From: Blumeriella jaapii | Taxonomy: Eukaryota > Ascomycota > Leotiomycetes > Helotiales > Drepanopezizaceae | DNA: 64,000 bases | Direction: 5' to 3' | Assembly: GCA_009599575.1 (NCBI GenBank) | Contig: VWND01000009.1 | Coordinates: forward strand, 186,001-250,000 | Shown: one piece after another, positions 21,188 to 34,829 of the stretch | Layout: every line of letters begins with the position of its first letter | Numbering within the stretch: the first letter of the stretch is position 1 | The notes under the pieces: generated by a model | The model's input: the letters and a program-made list of their open reading frames with translations, nothing else | Databases searched by the model: none | Told to the model about the DNA's origin: nothing | Program-made: the position numbers and the translations under genes

Positions 21188-22005
21188 CATTTGGAAACTG
21201 TCAACAGTCACGTGGTCGATACAACTGGGGGCGTTTCGCTGGTTATGCCTTTCTTCTTTCTTTTCAGGAAACATTTGTTTGAAACTCGTCCACTCTGTAC
21301 CTTAGTCGCGCATACAGACGTAACAAACGTCTATATATTCAACTATGCGAATGCTGTATTTAGAATATATTTGTTAAACTCTCGTGGAAGTTATTATACC
21401 GAGGCCTTTTTATTATTATCATTATGCTAAGCAGAATAAGATTACAGAGATTCTACATGCACGTTAAATACCTTTTGCAATGTGATTGGTGTTGCTGCTT
21501 AGTGTTGTGTGTGTTTGTTTGCCATTCTGCTTTGCTTTTGGAGAGAAGTTCATTTCTTCCCATTCTGTATTTTGTATAATCCGCGCTGCGTTTCTCCACG
21601 ATTTCTGGTCCATCTGGACCCCCCTAACATGTGCTTAATTTTCCCACGCTTTCTCACAGCCATCTTGTGACTTCCCAACTCCCATCTTCCTGTAGACTAA
21701 TCTCTCCTCCATTCGCTGGCCAAGCCATAGAGCACAACACTTGGGAAGACCATCTCTCCAAAGCTCGCGCTCTCCAGGCCACACAAGTCGAGAATTAAAA
21801 GGATAACTCGAAAATATGTCACTCCGTAAAGATTGACATATATTGCCCTATCATAACTGAAACCTATCCTCGTGGTTAGCATCGAGGACATCCTGTTTAA
21901 CATGTGATTTGTGCTCCAATGCGAGACTCAGGTCACACTGCGCCTTCTAAACACCGCCTCCCTTCTGGGTTTCCAGCCACCGAATATCCTCTATTGATCT
22001 GCGTC
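21188..22005. other. AT-rich spacer
   Basis: No gene or tandem repeat recognised. The short frames are on both strands and lack motifs. Confidence 0.5.
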
Positions 22006-22398
22006 TCAGCCACAGACCCAACTTCCCAGAGCGAGCATCAGCGAGAAGATGTCGATGGCCCAGGATACCTTAGCTCCGGTACTCATCGGTTCTTTGTCAT
22101 CGAGCCACTTGTGCATAAGAGTGGCAACCGCACAGCCGATGATCATCCGCCCGAAGCCTGTTGCTGTATTCTCGCATCCCTCATTTCTTCTCCTCGCGTG
22201 CTTGATAATCTCGTGGCTAATCGAAAGACCGCTCCAAGAATCAGTCGAGTCCGTGATCCCCGTGTAAATGGAACATGTCAGGCCAGCGACGGTCAAGGCA
22301 GAGTCTAAGATCAAGCTTCGCCATTTCCCAGCCCAGTGTCCCCAAGTACGCCATTTGGAAAGGCCGAACCGAAAGACGACGATGTTGATCCAAAGCAT
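22006..22398 (-). CDS. small uncharacterised membrane protein (possibly partial)
   Basis: A 130-codon minus-strand frame beginning MLWINIVVF and ending LMLALGSWVCG. Hydrophobic segments are visible at the N-terminus, around residues 28-46 (LILDSALTVAGLTCSIYTG), around 82-94 (GRMIIGCAVATLM) and at the C-terminus (SWAIDIFSLMLALGSWVCG), suggesting three to four membrane passes. Codon third positions lean to C/G more than in the surrounding AT-rich DNA, which supports coding. Homology not recognised. An upstream exon is possible; the minus frame at 22619-22311 is hydrophobic in part but in a different phase, and I could not find a convincing join. Confidence 0.4.
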   Translation of the reverse strand: MLWINIVVFRFGLSKWRTWGHWAGKWRSLILDSALTVAGLTCSIYTGITDSTDSWSGLSISHEIIKHARRRNEGCENTATGFGRMIIGCAVATLMHKWLDDKEPMSTGAKVSWAIDIFSLMLALGSWVCG

Positions 22399-23012
22399 AC
22401 TAGCACATAAGGTAAGGCAATGAAACGGAGAAAAGGCTTCAATTGTAATGTTTGAAAATATGTACTGTCATCTGTTCGTGGATCGTAATCAGCTGCAGGT
22501 TTACAGGCGAAGAAAACTCGTAAATAACATGTTGTTAGGAAATTCCGAAGTGTTAAAGTATCATGTTTTGTTTTGATTAAGATGGACAGCCGCTTCTGGC
22601 TATTGAAAAAAACGATCACTCAAGACAAGTGGTATTACTGCCGTTTTTCCACTGTAAACTGCTAGACTTCTAACACTACGCAACTCATAGGTGGCCGAGA
22701 AAGAAGCGCAAGGGAGAATGTTTAGATAAGAAGAGCTGTCATGTAAATCGCGGATTGCAAGCTTGCTCAAGATTGAAAAAGCCACAGCAAGCCATCACTG
22801 GCGGGAGAGAGAAAACGATGGAAAGATTGAACTGCATGCACAAAACTCAGCAGCCGTCGTCTTTGAACTTACTTTGTATGATACATAGGGCACCTGGACG
22901 CTTGATGCTGGAAATGCCATTGTTTGGAGCCCGCCTGTGTGTAGAATCCAACTCAAGTACCGATTAAGTAAACAAAGCCGCCGAGCTGTCGGCGCCAGGC
23001 TTCCCGGGCCAA
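22399..23012. other. spacer upstream of the sulfhydrylase gene
   Basis: No gene recognised. The sequence becomes less AT-rich after 22900. Confidence 0.5.
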
Positions 23013-23352
23013 TCACGTGTCGTGCTCGCTTATGCTCATGATTACCCCTCGTTCGTTGACATTGATGTACATACAAGTTCCTGTAACTGCCCCACTGAGA
23101 CACATCAAATACATGCGGTTGAGCGTTTCCGGGGCTGCTTCACTTGTTTGATCGATTGACTGATTACTTGATTAATTTATTGATCGGTCCATTGATTGAT
23201 AGTACCTACGTCAGATCGCATATCAACTCTCTTTTCCCCATCGAAAAACAACAAGTAAGTCGAAGAGTCATCTTTGGTAGAATGGCGTGCTCAACTTGTG
23301 CTTCCGTTACCCCACAGTTACATACGATCGTAGGTACTTGGCTCTTATAAAA
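23013..23352 (+). promoter_or_regulatory. MET17 upstream elements: CACGTG box and TATA box
   Basis: TCACGTG at 23013-23019 matches the Cbf1 core that, with Met4/CYS3-type bZIP factors, controls sulfur genes in fungi. TATAAAA lies at 23346-23352, about 130 bp before the ATG. The motif match is direct; regulation is inferred. Confidence 0.5.
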
Positions 23353-23481
23353 AGAAACTTCTCTCGCGCTTCGATTTCATTTCTCATCTATCTCATCTAT
23401 CAGACTGAGCTCCTCCTCCTCCTGTTTTCTGCCTCTTTTCTGTAACGAGATAGAGTGACAGATATCAACAGTTCCGGCACC

Positions 23482-25294
<1,813 letters not shown>

Positions 25295-25678
25295 AGTGAC
25301 TGACTGGTCGGTCCCGCACTCTTCGCTTCTCTTTGATTTGAGCCTTTGGAGTACATATATACCTGGCACGCATCAGCTACGGACATCTGTCTGATTGATC
25401 CTCCGTAGCAGATCAGATGAGACGCCATTTGCAAGATGGTGTTAAGTAACATCGCATGTAATGAAATAGAATAATAAGAACCATCTTCTGCATCCACGAC
25501 CTCGATTCGTGCGATGGTATTGTACGTAATCCGTATTTGCATGTACTGTACACACATACATGCTCACATACATATTCACTTACATCCCATTACTCTTTCC
25601 ACTCTTTCCGCTCTTTTCACTTTCCACCTCCTCTCTTTCTCCCCTCCTCCTCCTCCTCCTCCTCCGCCCTCCATCGAT

Positions 25679-28600
25679 TCAATACAAACCCTCATCCTCC
25701 GGCTCGTCATGAAATCCCATATCAACGGCCTTCTCCTTTCCCTTCCCTTTTCCCTTGCCGCTTCCCGCAGACCCATTGAACCCTTCACCGTGAAACCGCC
25801 CATCTTCATCGCTCTCCCCCTCGCTCCACCCTCCCACATCTTTCTCCTTACCCTTGCCCTTCCGATCCACGACTCTCTCTTTCTCCCTCCCCTTGCCCTT
25901 CCCGGTACCCTTCGGGCGAGCGGCGGCTGAATCGTCGCCGTTGCTGCGACCGCTCCTCTGCCACTCCGGGATCCCGCCGGCGCCACTCGCATCGTCTCCC
26001 CCCCTCTCGCGGGCGGGCTTGTCCTCGACTTTCTCGAACTGCGCCCTGACCGTCTGGTAGTGCTCGAGCTCCTTGGCGCTGACGCTGGGCACCAGCTCGC
26101 GCTCCGCGTCAATAAAGTCCTCTTCCGTGACCATGACGGCCACGTCTTCTGGGGTTGCGTAGTGGTCGAAGAAGTACGCGGTCGAGATTCGGGGTTTACC
26201 GGATGACGCATTGAGGCCGGCGATCTTGGAGTCGACGAGAGACGCTTGCCGCGTGACGGCTTTGAGCATGGCGTCGGAGCAGAGGGCGTAAAAGTCGGCA
26301 CCGGTATAGGTAAAGGGGAGTCGAGCAGCAACACGGGCGAGCGAGAGGCTGGGATGGAGGGTGAATCTATGATTAGTTAGCCAGGTGCATCGCGAGGTGA
26401 AGTTGGCTGACGGCTATGCGTACTTGCGCGTCAATGCTTCCATAATGGTCAGTTGTTTCTCGTGCGTGTCGCTGACTCCGAGGTAGAGCATCTTATCGAA
26501 ACGCCCAGGTCGGAGCAGGGCAGCATCAAGCAGATCCGGGCGGTTCGTAGCACCGATGACGAAGACACCGCCGCCTCCATCTTCCCCATCTGACATACCA
26601 TCAAGCTCAGCGAGCAACTGGGAGACGATACGGTCCATGACTCCACCACTGTCTCCTTGATTGCCTCTCTTCGGCGCTACGGAATCCAGCTCGTCAAAGA
26701 AGACAACACAAGGTCTTGCATCTCGCGCGCGCTGAAAGACTCGGCGGACATTGGCTTCTGATTCTCCAATGTACATATTCAACAGTTCAGGACCCTTGAC
26801 ACTGAAGAAGTTCAAGCTGAATTCTGTCGCGATAGCCTTTGCAAGGAGAGTCTTTCCGGTACCAGGAGGTCCGTAGAAGAGGATACCAGATCGCTTCTTC
26901 ATCCCCTTCGCAAAAAGTTCAGGGCGTTCAAGGGGAAGCTGGATAGTCTCCATGACGGCATCCTTGACATTCGTCAGACCGCCAACATCATCCCAGCCTA
27001 CATTGGGGATCTTCGGCGCGCCAATGGCATCCGCAAAGTTTTTGCGAGCTGCTTCAACGGCGAGGTCAAAGTCTGCCTTGATCAGACATCTCCCAGCAGG
27101 GCCACCAGCGACGAAAACATCGCGAACTGTGACAACGTGATCTTGTTCTGAAGAGGCAGACGCAAGTGCCTCAATGCGAGAATTTCGTGCGACGAGAGCA
27201 CGGTCAACAACATCCACAAGATCGCCAGCGACCAGTGCCGCCGTCTTGACGGCTACGCCACTGAGATCGACCTCTGGCGCAAGTGCTACTGGTTGGTCAT
27301 CGATGATGCTCCTGAGAATCCCTTCTCGTTCCCCCTCGTCAGGCGCGTTCATCTCGAGCTCATGAGTAAACAATCCCCGCACTCCTTCAGGAACCTTGTC
27401 AACCTCGGTGGTAGTGGCTATCAAGACTCTTGCGCCAGTCAGAATGTCCTTCAGGGCAGATACCATTCTGTCCGCCGTGAGCGCTTCGATGTGCCTTATC
27501 AGAAGAGCACAGAATTCCGAACCACAAGTCATTGCACGTTCAGCACGAGCTTCCAGGAGCCCGGCTGACTTAACATCACTGCCCGCACTTCCTTCACTCA
27601 CAATATCGTAGGCGTCAATTGTGAAGGTGTGCAGCCCAATGTCAGCACAGGCACGACGCGACACTGTCGCTTTACCAATGTTCCTCTGCGTTGAGACTAT
27701 AAGGATAGCCAGAGGCTGCAGTTTGAGATGTATAGCTCGAGGACTTGTAGCGGCTGCAATCAGCTCCCTCAGCCGCCTTTGAAGAGCCGAAACATGACGC
27801 CGTGGTGGCTCTGGCATCAACGATAGCTCTGCTTCCGACCTTGATATAGATTTCAGACCAAGGTAGTACTCCCAGGTGCTCTCCGTTGTCGCCGGAAGTC
27901 GGCTGTTCTCACTTCCTGACTGCATCATATGTGTCGACGAAACATCAATTGATGCAACGCCGCCCCAGAAATCTTCATCCTCGGCCGCTTCGGGATTCTC
28001 CTTTGCTGCGGCAATGTAGCCAACTCGAAACCAGCCCACACCAGTAGCTTTCGATGCCTTCGCAGGCCTGGCATCATCAAGAGTAGTGTTTGACAACAGC
28101 TCTTCGACCTCTAACTCATCGCCTGCAGCTGGTTGATACAACGTGCGTCCCAAGTCTTCGTCGATCGGAATCGCTAGCAAGTCGCCCTTCTGAACGATCC
28201 TCGTGCGACTTGAAAAATGGCGTTTTAGCCCCGAGAACAAGGCATTTTGCAAAGTACGCTCTGTTGAAAATGGCGTTGAGATCTTTAAAAGTGTAAGTTC
28301 CCGAGCAAATGGCGGCCGGAATGCGCTGATGTTCCTCGATGAAGATGCTCTCATGGATACGGGAGCCGCTTCAAGGGAGAAAGTCTGCAATACGGGGTGT
28401 TGTCCAGATTAGCAAGTAAAATCGGGGAGAGGTAAACAGTGGGACTAGATGGCTTCTGGACCTGCGACTCGAAAAATGACAGCCGCCTTCCTCCCTGTTT
28501 GCCAGATGGGATCTTCGACACGGGGCGCTGAGAATAGCCCTCAGGCAAGCCAAAGACCTTGACTGGACGCCACATGGGTTGTTCTTCAGGTGCCCCGAAA

Positions 28601-30042
28601 CTGCCCAGCCCCCACAATCCAGCACTTTGTGGAGGAGGTTCGGCGGCAACTTCTAACCGCACCCAATCTCCAGAGAAGCAGCCAATGTTTGTTAAAGATT
28701 TCACGTCAACGTAGATTCGATTTTCCTCATCGTCATCGGGGCTAGGCTTTGGGTACAAGGACTCTTCTGGTAAAGGCTTGACCAGTCCTTGCGCTTTGAA
28801 AAGACGTCCTCGCTGGCCGCCAGCACGTGTCGTGGTCGCAGTAAAGGACGAAATGATCGAGCCTGGGGTATTTATTCCATTCATTTTGCCACCTCGGCCG
28901 ACAGTCATGGGAGTGCCAGCTTGCACAGTAGAAACGCCGCTCGCGTTGTGGGCTGGAAGGGTAGGGGCTTGTAACGAAATTAGATCATCCATTGAATCAT
29001 CGGAAAGATCATCGATTTCAGATAGATCATTCTCGGTCTCGGTCTCGGTCTCGATTTCGGTCTCCTCGTCCTCAATAGCAGCATCGGTCTTGTAACGATC
29101 CTCAGTCGCTGAGTAGAACTGATCATTCGAAGTGTCCTCGTCATGTTCTTTCAGCCTGTTCAGTTCTCGGTTGACCGGCAACGCCTGCGAGCTTCTGACA
29201 CTCTTTGCATGATGCCCAACTTGGGTGATAATAATCTTGGTTTGGGCTGTGAGGACACCTTGGCCAACAGGCTCGGAGAGGGTGACCTTCGCAGGTGGTG
29301 GGGGCACGTGGGTGATTGGGTGAGGTGGTAAAGGGAGAGAGAATAGATCGCCAGTGTGAACCACTTTCAGTGCACCTAGCGACTCTCGGATGGCAGCCGT
29401 TAAACGATCCTCAGGCGTCTGGGCAGTCAACTTCCCATTTGACAGCCCGTTTGCCCTTGCATGGGCCCCGTGAAACGTCCCTCCGCCATTCTCTAATCGT
29501 CGTGCCAGTTCTCCTTCGATTGATATAAATACAGTGTGGAGCGGAAGTGGCACCACGTCCAGGATCCGGATCTCAATCCCACTGCGGCTGTGACTGGAAA
29601 TCTTGGATGGCGCGACTTTCTGCAGAGCTTCTGCGAAGCTTTGGAGAGCGAGCGACGAGGGGTGAAATTGCACCGTTGAATGTGCGAGTGCGCTCGAAGG
29701 TTTGACTGGCACTACGGTCCAGGTCGAGTCTGCCACAGGTTCCGAAGGTCCCCAAGGAGATATGGCGACGTGGTGAAGCTCGGGAGTATTGGAAGCACCG
29801 TTGCTGGTGCTTAGAGCTGTACACGGCTTCTGTATTAGCTGAATGTACGTGAGCATGAGTACATGACTTTTGATCTAACCCTGAGCCACGGCAGGAAATA
29901 AATCGGCGAATAAATCCTCGGAGAGTATGCCGGCATCGCCCTTCACATGGTCATCCAACACCAGTCTGGCCGAGAGGGCCGACTTGTCCTGCCGCCGCCT
30001 CTTCCGCTTCCGGCTCGGGGGTATGGGGATTTCGTTCGTCAT
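25679..30042 (-). CDS. PEX6: Pex6, peroxisomal AAA+ ATPase, four exons
   Basis: Type II AAA ATPase that, with Pex1, extracts the import receptor Pex5 from the peroxisomal membrane. Exons on the minus strand: 30042-29880, 29816-28462, 28384-26424, 26366-25679; introns 63, 77 and 57 bp; 1388 aa. The first and second introns have CTAAT branch sites. The N-terminal half is divergent, with an acidic ETETETEND stretch. The D1 domain has a degenerate Walker A (STQRNIGKAT). D2 is canonical: DDVGGL, GPPGTGKT, VVFFDELDSVAP, GVMDRIVSQLL, GATNRPDLLD and ALLRPGRFD. After the AAA lid an extended tail rich in GKGKGKE and acidic residues ends in DEPEDEGLY, a C-terminus also known in filamentous-fungal Pex6. 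The join of exons 1 and 2 could differ; the chosen one keeps frame and uses a good branch site. Confidence 0.93.
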
Positions 30043-31409
30043 GTTGCTCGATGCGATGGTTTGCGAGCTTCAGTTCCGTCGCGTTGGGGTTGCGCTCGCT
30101 CCACGCGTCGAGGAGCTACGGAGTCACGCCATGAACGGGCGTAGATAGACGAGGAAGCTGGGCAGCTGGCCGCAGAGTGCGTTGCATCCAGATCCGGATG
30201 ATTCGAGGGTGTTGAGACACGAGAAAAAGATCGATAGATCATGTATGTCGTCGTCCATCTGGCTGCGAATTGTTGACACTTCGGTGACACTAGCCATCAA
30301 CGGCCGAGGCTCTGAGTTGAGACGGGTGTGGCGGTGTGGCATGGTGGCATTGTGGCGTTGTGGCGCTGAGGCGCTGAGGCGCTGAGGCGCTGAGGCGCTG
30401 AGGCGCTGTGGCTCTGTGGTTTTGTATGGCTGTGGCTTAAAACCAATCATGTGACTTTTCGGAGAATTCGGCTCTTGTTTTTTCCTGACACCTCCACTGC
30501 ACTCACTGTACGTACCGTGCTGTACCATCGTTCGCTTGATTGTTGATTGTTGACTTTATCCTCGCTTCGGCGCCACTGTCTGTCTCGTGGGGGAAATCAT
30601 CGAACGCGGATTCTCAACCTCCTGGCACTACCCCCTCTGGATCTTTCATTCACCTGGTGTTCTGTGGAATGCCAACCCGCTTGGGTTGAGTCCACGACGT
30701 CTCATTTCATGTTGCACACTGCCACACATTGCTCTACACACAGCACGACCCGATGCCGTCTCTCTTCACGCAGCCCACAAGCTGCCTGTCAACCTTGTCT
30801 CGAGCGTGATGTCATCACAGGGATTTGGAAGTCTTGATTGATGCTTTGCTTTGCTTTGACTTTACCCCGAGATCCATCTTCCGTCACCCCGCATTTCTCC
30901 CTCCAGCCGCCATCCAGCCGACGTCAACAACGTTACCGATCCTCTGCGACAGAGGTAGTCTGCACATGCCAATCACGGTTTCTCGTGCAACCAACCTCGC
31001 CTAGGCCATCATGGGGAACGTCCACAGGGCCAGTCACCATCCTGGCATCTGTCGCTGTCTCTCTCCGGTGTCTCTCTCGACCAGCCCAACCGACGCCACT
31101 CGCGAAGCCGGCCCGCCGCCCAAGCACGGAGGCGAAGCTCGAAAGGGAGCCTTCACCCTCGCCCTAACCCAAGGAAGCAAGGCGATCCAAACAAATAGTC
31201 GAGCCCTTCCTGCGACCGGGCTGAGGGAGCGTTGAACGACGATGACCTCCCTTGTTGCTCTGCCCTTGTCGCTCTCTTTCCTGCTTGTTAACCTGGTCGC
31301 GCGTAGCTCCTGAGGTCGATGCTCGTTGATCTCGCCAAACCTCCTCTGTTCTCGAGTCCTTCGAGTCTGTCATGTCAAGATCTCCTTTTCAACACGCCGG
31401 GCAGCAACG
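30043..31409. other. shared upstream region of PEX6 and the lipase gene, with 8-bp minisatellite
   Basis: About 1.4 kb between two divergent start codons. A GAGGCGCT unit repeats about six times at 30363-30408. No gene supported; frames at 30547-31235 look like leader DNA. The long pyrimidine-rich, ATG-poor run before 31410 fits a 5' UTR. Confidence 0.5.
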
Positions 31410-33648
31410 ATGCGGGACGAGATGCCATCAGTTGGGGCCCATGACTCGACCACAGCATCTGCTGCTGTCCTTTCAACCACCGCAATCCAATACGCCCACC
31501 AAGCCAAAAAGCTGTCTCTGCAAGCACCGGGAGACGACAGCGATGGAACCGGTGTAGCCGTCGAAGCGCACTACATAACACCTCATGACGCGATCATCGT
31601 CACCGGCGATGGCGGGCGCTTGCCCGCCATACCGCTCGCGGAGGCAGCGCAGCTCAATCGGCTGAAAGCTGTCATGGGCGGAGACCCAGCAGAGATCGCG
31701 CAAGCAGGACTCTTCTCCGAGCAACCCGAATCCGACGATGGACGGCCGGGCTCGCAGCAGGGGGACACGATACAGCGGACTGGCGAAGGCTCTCTACGGA
31801 AGTCCATGCCACCCTCCAGGACGAATCCTTTGTTCCCGCCTCTGCCGCTCTATGGACCTTCGTCGATCACAAGAGACCTGCAGTGTCTGGTGTTTCGAAT
31901 CTCGTCGTTCTTCCTGTCGGGGCTGTTTCTCGGATGCATTGTGCTCGGAGCGGCGGTGACGAGTTTGCAGCCGATGTTTACACACGTCTGGCTGCGTCTG
32001 ACACTTCGGGATCCCGATGCGAGGCGGCCGTTTTACTCGGAGGAGACGACGCTGAAAAGGACGAGAAAGGAGGAGGATAAAGCATGGAAGAGGAAGCAAA
32101 GAGCGCGGAAAGCATCGTCGGAAAAATTGGACCTCGACGAGGCCGGAGACGAGGAGTTTATACCTACAGAAGGTGGCTCAGACCCCCTAGTCTGCGACGT
32201 TGGATACTATGCGCGGCGAGTTGGCCTGGACATGGAAGCCTTCAAAGTCCAAACGGAAGACGGATTTATCATCGACCTCTGGCATATCTACAATCCTCTC
32301 GAGTACACACCCATGTCGTCTACAGAAAGAGCAGCACGAAGTCCAGATGTGTTCACAGACGCTAAGCCCTCTCGGCCAGCAAAGTCCCCAAAGCCCAAAT
32401 TCCCGATCCTCATGATCCACGGCCTCCTTCAGTCCTCCGGAGCATACTGCAGCAACGATGACAGGTCGTTAGCCTTTTACCTGTGCAAGTCCGGCTATGA
32501 TGTGTGGCTGGGCCAACCGCTGCGGCTTCAAGCCAGACCACACCCTCCTCACCTACAGCGACCCGCGCATGTGGGCGTGGAACATCCGGCAGATGGGCGT
32601 CATGGACCTTCCGGCTTTTACTTCACGCGTGCTCTCCGAAACCGGCTTTCACAAACTCGGCCTGATCGCTCACTCTCAAGGAACAACACAAACGCTTGTC
32701 GCTCTCGCTAAAGAGCAACGGCCCGAGTTGGGAGAGAAACTTACGGTCTTCTGCGCGCTCGCCCCAGCCGCGTACGCCGGCCCGCTGATCGGCAAGGCAT
32801 ATTTCAAGTTCATGCGTATGATCTCGCCTGCGTTCTTCCGTCTGATATTCGGCATTCACGCCTTCATCCCGCTGATGATGATCATGCACACGCTCATTCC
32901 CGGGAAGCTGTTCGGCGCCATGGGATACGTCGTCTTCCACTTCTTGTTCAACTGGTCCGATTCCCGCTGGGACCGCGGACTCCGGGATCGATGTTTCCAA
33001 TTCGCGCCGGTGTACGTGAGCGCGGAGAGCATGAGATGGTGGCTCGGCCGCGAATGCTTCGCCAAGCAAAGGTGCATCCTCGCCACGCGAGAAGAAGGAC
33101 ACGCCGAGGACGCCGAGGACGAGATGGAGGACTACTACGAGCGGTCAGAGGCGCAGGCGCACGCCGCGGGGCCTCACGACCGGGACAGCCAGTTTCACCG
33201 GAGTGCCGAGGTCAAGAAGAAGCACGAGCGGCGGCCCAAGGGCAGCACGGCGTGGTACAACGAGCAAGTGCCGCCGTTCGCACTGTGGGTCGCGGGGAGC
33301 GATGATCTCGTCGACGGTCGACGGCTGCTGCGGCGCTTCGAGAGGGGCCGGGAGCCGCATGTGCGCATTGTGCACAGCCGCTTGATCGAGGAGTACGAGC
33401 ACCTGGACGTGATCTGGGCGATGGACTGCATTGAGAAGGTCGGCTGCGAGCTCAAGGAGGTTCTGTGGAAGACGTGCGATGTCAGGGATAGCGTGCGGGT
33501 CCCGAAAGGATGCGAGAACGTCGAGGCGTGGAAGGAGCCTCAGCACGGTGGGAGCGTTGGGCCGGGTACGGGCGACGAGAATGACGGCAAGGAGAAGGAG
33601 GAAGAGGAGGATCAGAGCAGCAGTGATAGTCCGGCCAGTGCGAACTAG
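31410..33648 (+). CDS. steryl ester hydrolase / triacylglycerol lipase, Yeh/Tgl1 type, one frameshift
   Basis: Membrane-anchored alpha/beta hydrolase of the acid-lipase family that releases sterols from steryl esters on lipid droplets or the plasma membrane. It reads as one exon of about 746 aa after repair of one break. Order: low-complexity N-terminus, a membrane segment (ISSFFLSGLFLGCIVLGAAV), a basic linker, the lipase N-terminal motif (VGLDMEAFKVQTEDGFIIDLW), IHGLLQSSGAY, nucleophile elbow AHSQGT, catalytic Asp in AGSDDLVD and His in YEHLD. The C-terminus is acidic. The break near 32513, inside the conserved GYDVWLGNNRCGFKP stretch, lacks two bases. The start chosen is MRDEMPS at 31410; the frame is open to 31326 with an earlier Met. 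Homologues YEH1, YEH2 and TGL1 cannot be told apart here. Confidence 0.87.
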
Positions 33649-34829
33649 GGCGCGGTCGACGAAGTCATGTTTGTTTGGTTCGGAGCATTAGCGCGGCATG
33701 GCGTTAAAGGGGGTGTTGTTTAGGTAGGTAGGTAGGTTTACCGAAAATGTATCTCCCACCCAAGAACGACTGCTACATGCAGTGGCATTCTTTGATTCCT
33801 CTGTATGGCCCATTCGTCCTTAGCGCAGCAGTAAACACCACGCATCTAGCATCCAAACCTCCCCTTACATTCGTAGATGACACGGGCAGGTAGCTAAATG
33901 TCACGGGCAGGTAGGTAGGGCCACCGTCTTCAGAGCATTTCGAGACATGTTAGTGAAAGCGGCGCAATGCTTGAATAGGTGTTGTTCATAGCCGCTGCAG
34001 AAGCGAATCTTCCACGCGGGCTGAAGCGCAGTCAGATGGTTGATCTCCACACCTCACTCGCTCGTCCCGTCTTTCCTGAACAGAGATGAATTGATGTCCT
34101 CCGGATTTCGTTTCGCACATCGTTATTTGACGCCAGCTGATCCTCGGCTAAAGTTCAACAACAACAACAATAACAACAACACGGCATGCGGGGTATCAGC
34201 GGCAGGCATTGCCCTTGAAACGTACAGTCACTGCCTTGCTAGAAGCATGTTCTAAGCTTCCGCTGTCACTTCCTGGGTACTTTGGAATCCCTAGAACTTG
34301 CTTACGGAGGATGCAAAAATGCAACTTGACCTGAGAGCTCAGGGAGAGACACGCGAGATGACTGCTCTTTGCACCCGTTCCAGTACGGAATGAGCAGATG
34401 CAGTGATTCAGATGAACGATTTGGTGGTTCAAAAGCGCTGACGGAGTACTCCCGTCAATCTTACATGTGTAGCAATGATCAGCTTGGGGTAGTGGCCGAG
34501 CATTGAGACGGAAACGAGAAACGAGAAACGACATGGCAACGTACTGGGCGGTACCATCGACATCTGAGTCTTGGTAGCCAACGATTGTCCAAGAACATAA
34601 GAGAGGACAAAACATTTATTGTCCATGAAGCGATGCTGATGCTCTGCGTGCAGATGGGACGGAGGTGAGGTTTACAGTACCACGGCAAGGCCCCTTGCTA
34701 GCGAGCATTGGCGCGAAGGACCCCAGATTTCATTTATTTACTTCTCCGTCGACCGTCTCTCTCAACCTCAGATCCCCATCTCATCCACACCATCTCCACG
34801 CCTTCGCACCCCCCTTGCCACGCCCAGCA
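33649..34829. other. spacer between lipase and ERG26
   Basis: No gene supported. A TAGG array lies at about 33722-33737 and an ACA/ACAACAACAA stretch at about 34157-34182. The last 120 bp before 34830 are pyrimidine-rich, as expected for the ERG26 leader. Confidence 0.5.

Noticed and set aside
22795..23103. 102-codon minus-strand frame
   Set aside because: Cysteine/serine/arginine-rich chance frame overlapping the likely MET17 upstream region.
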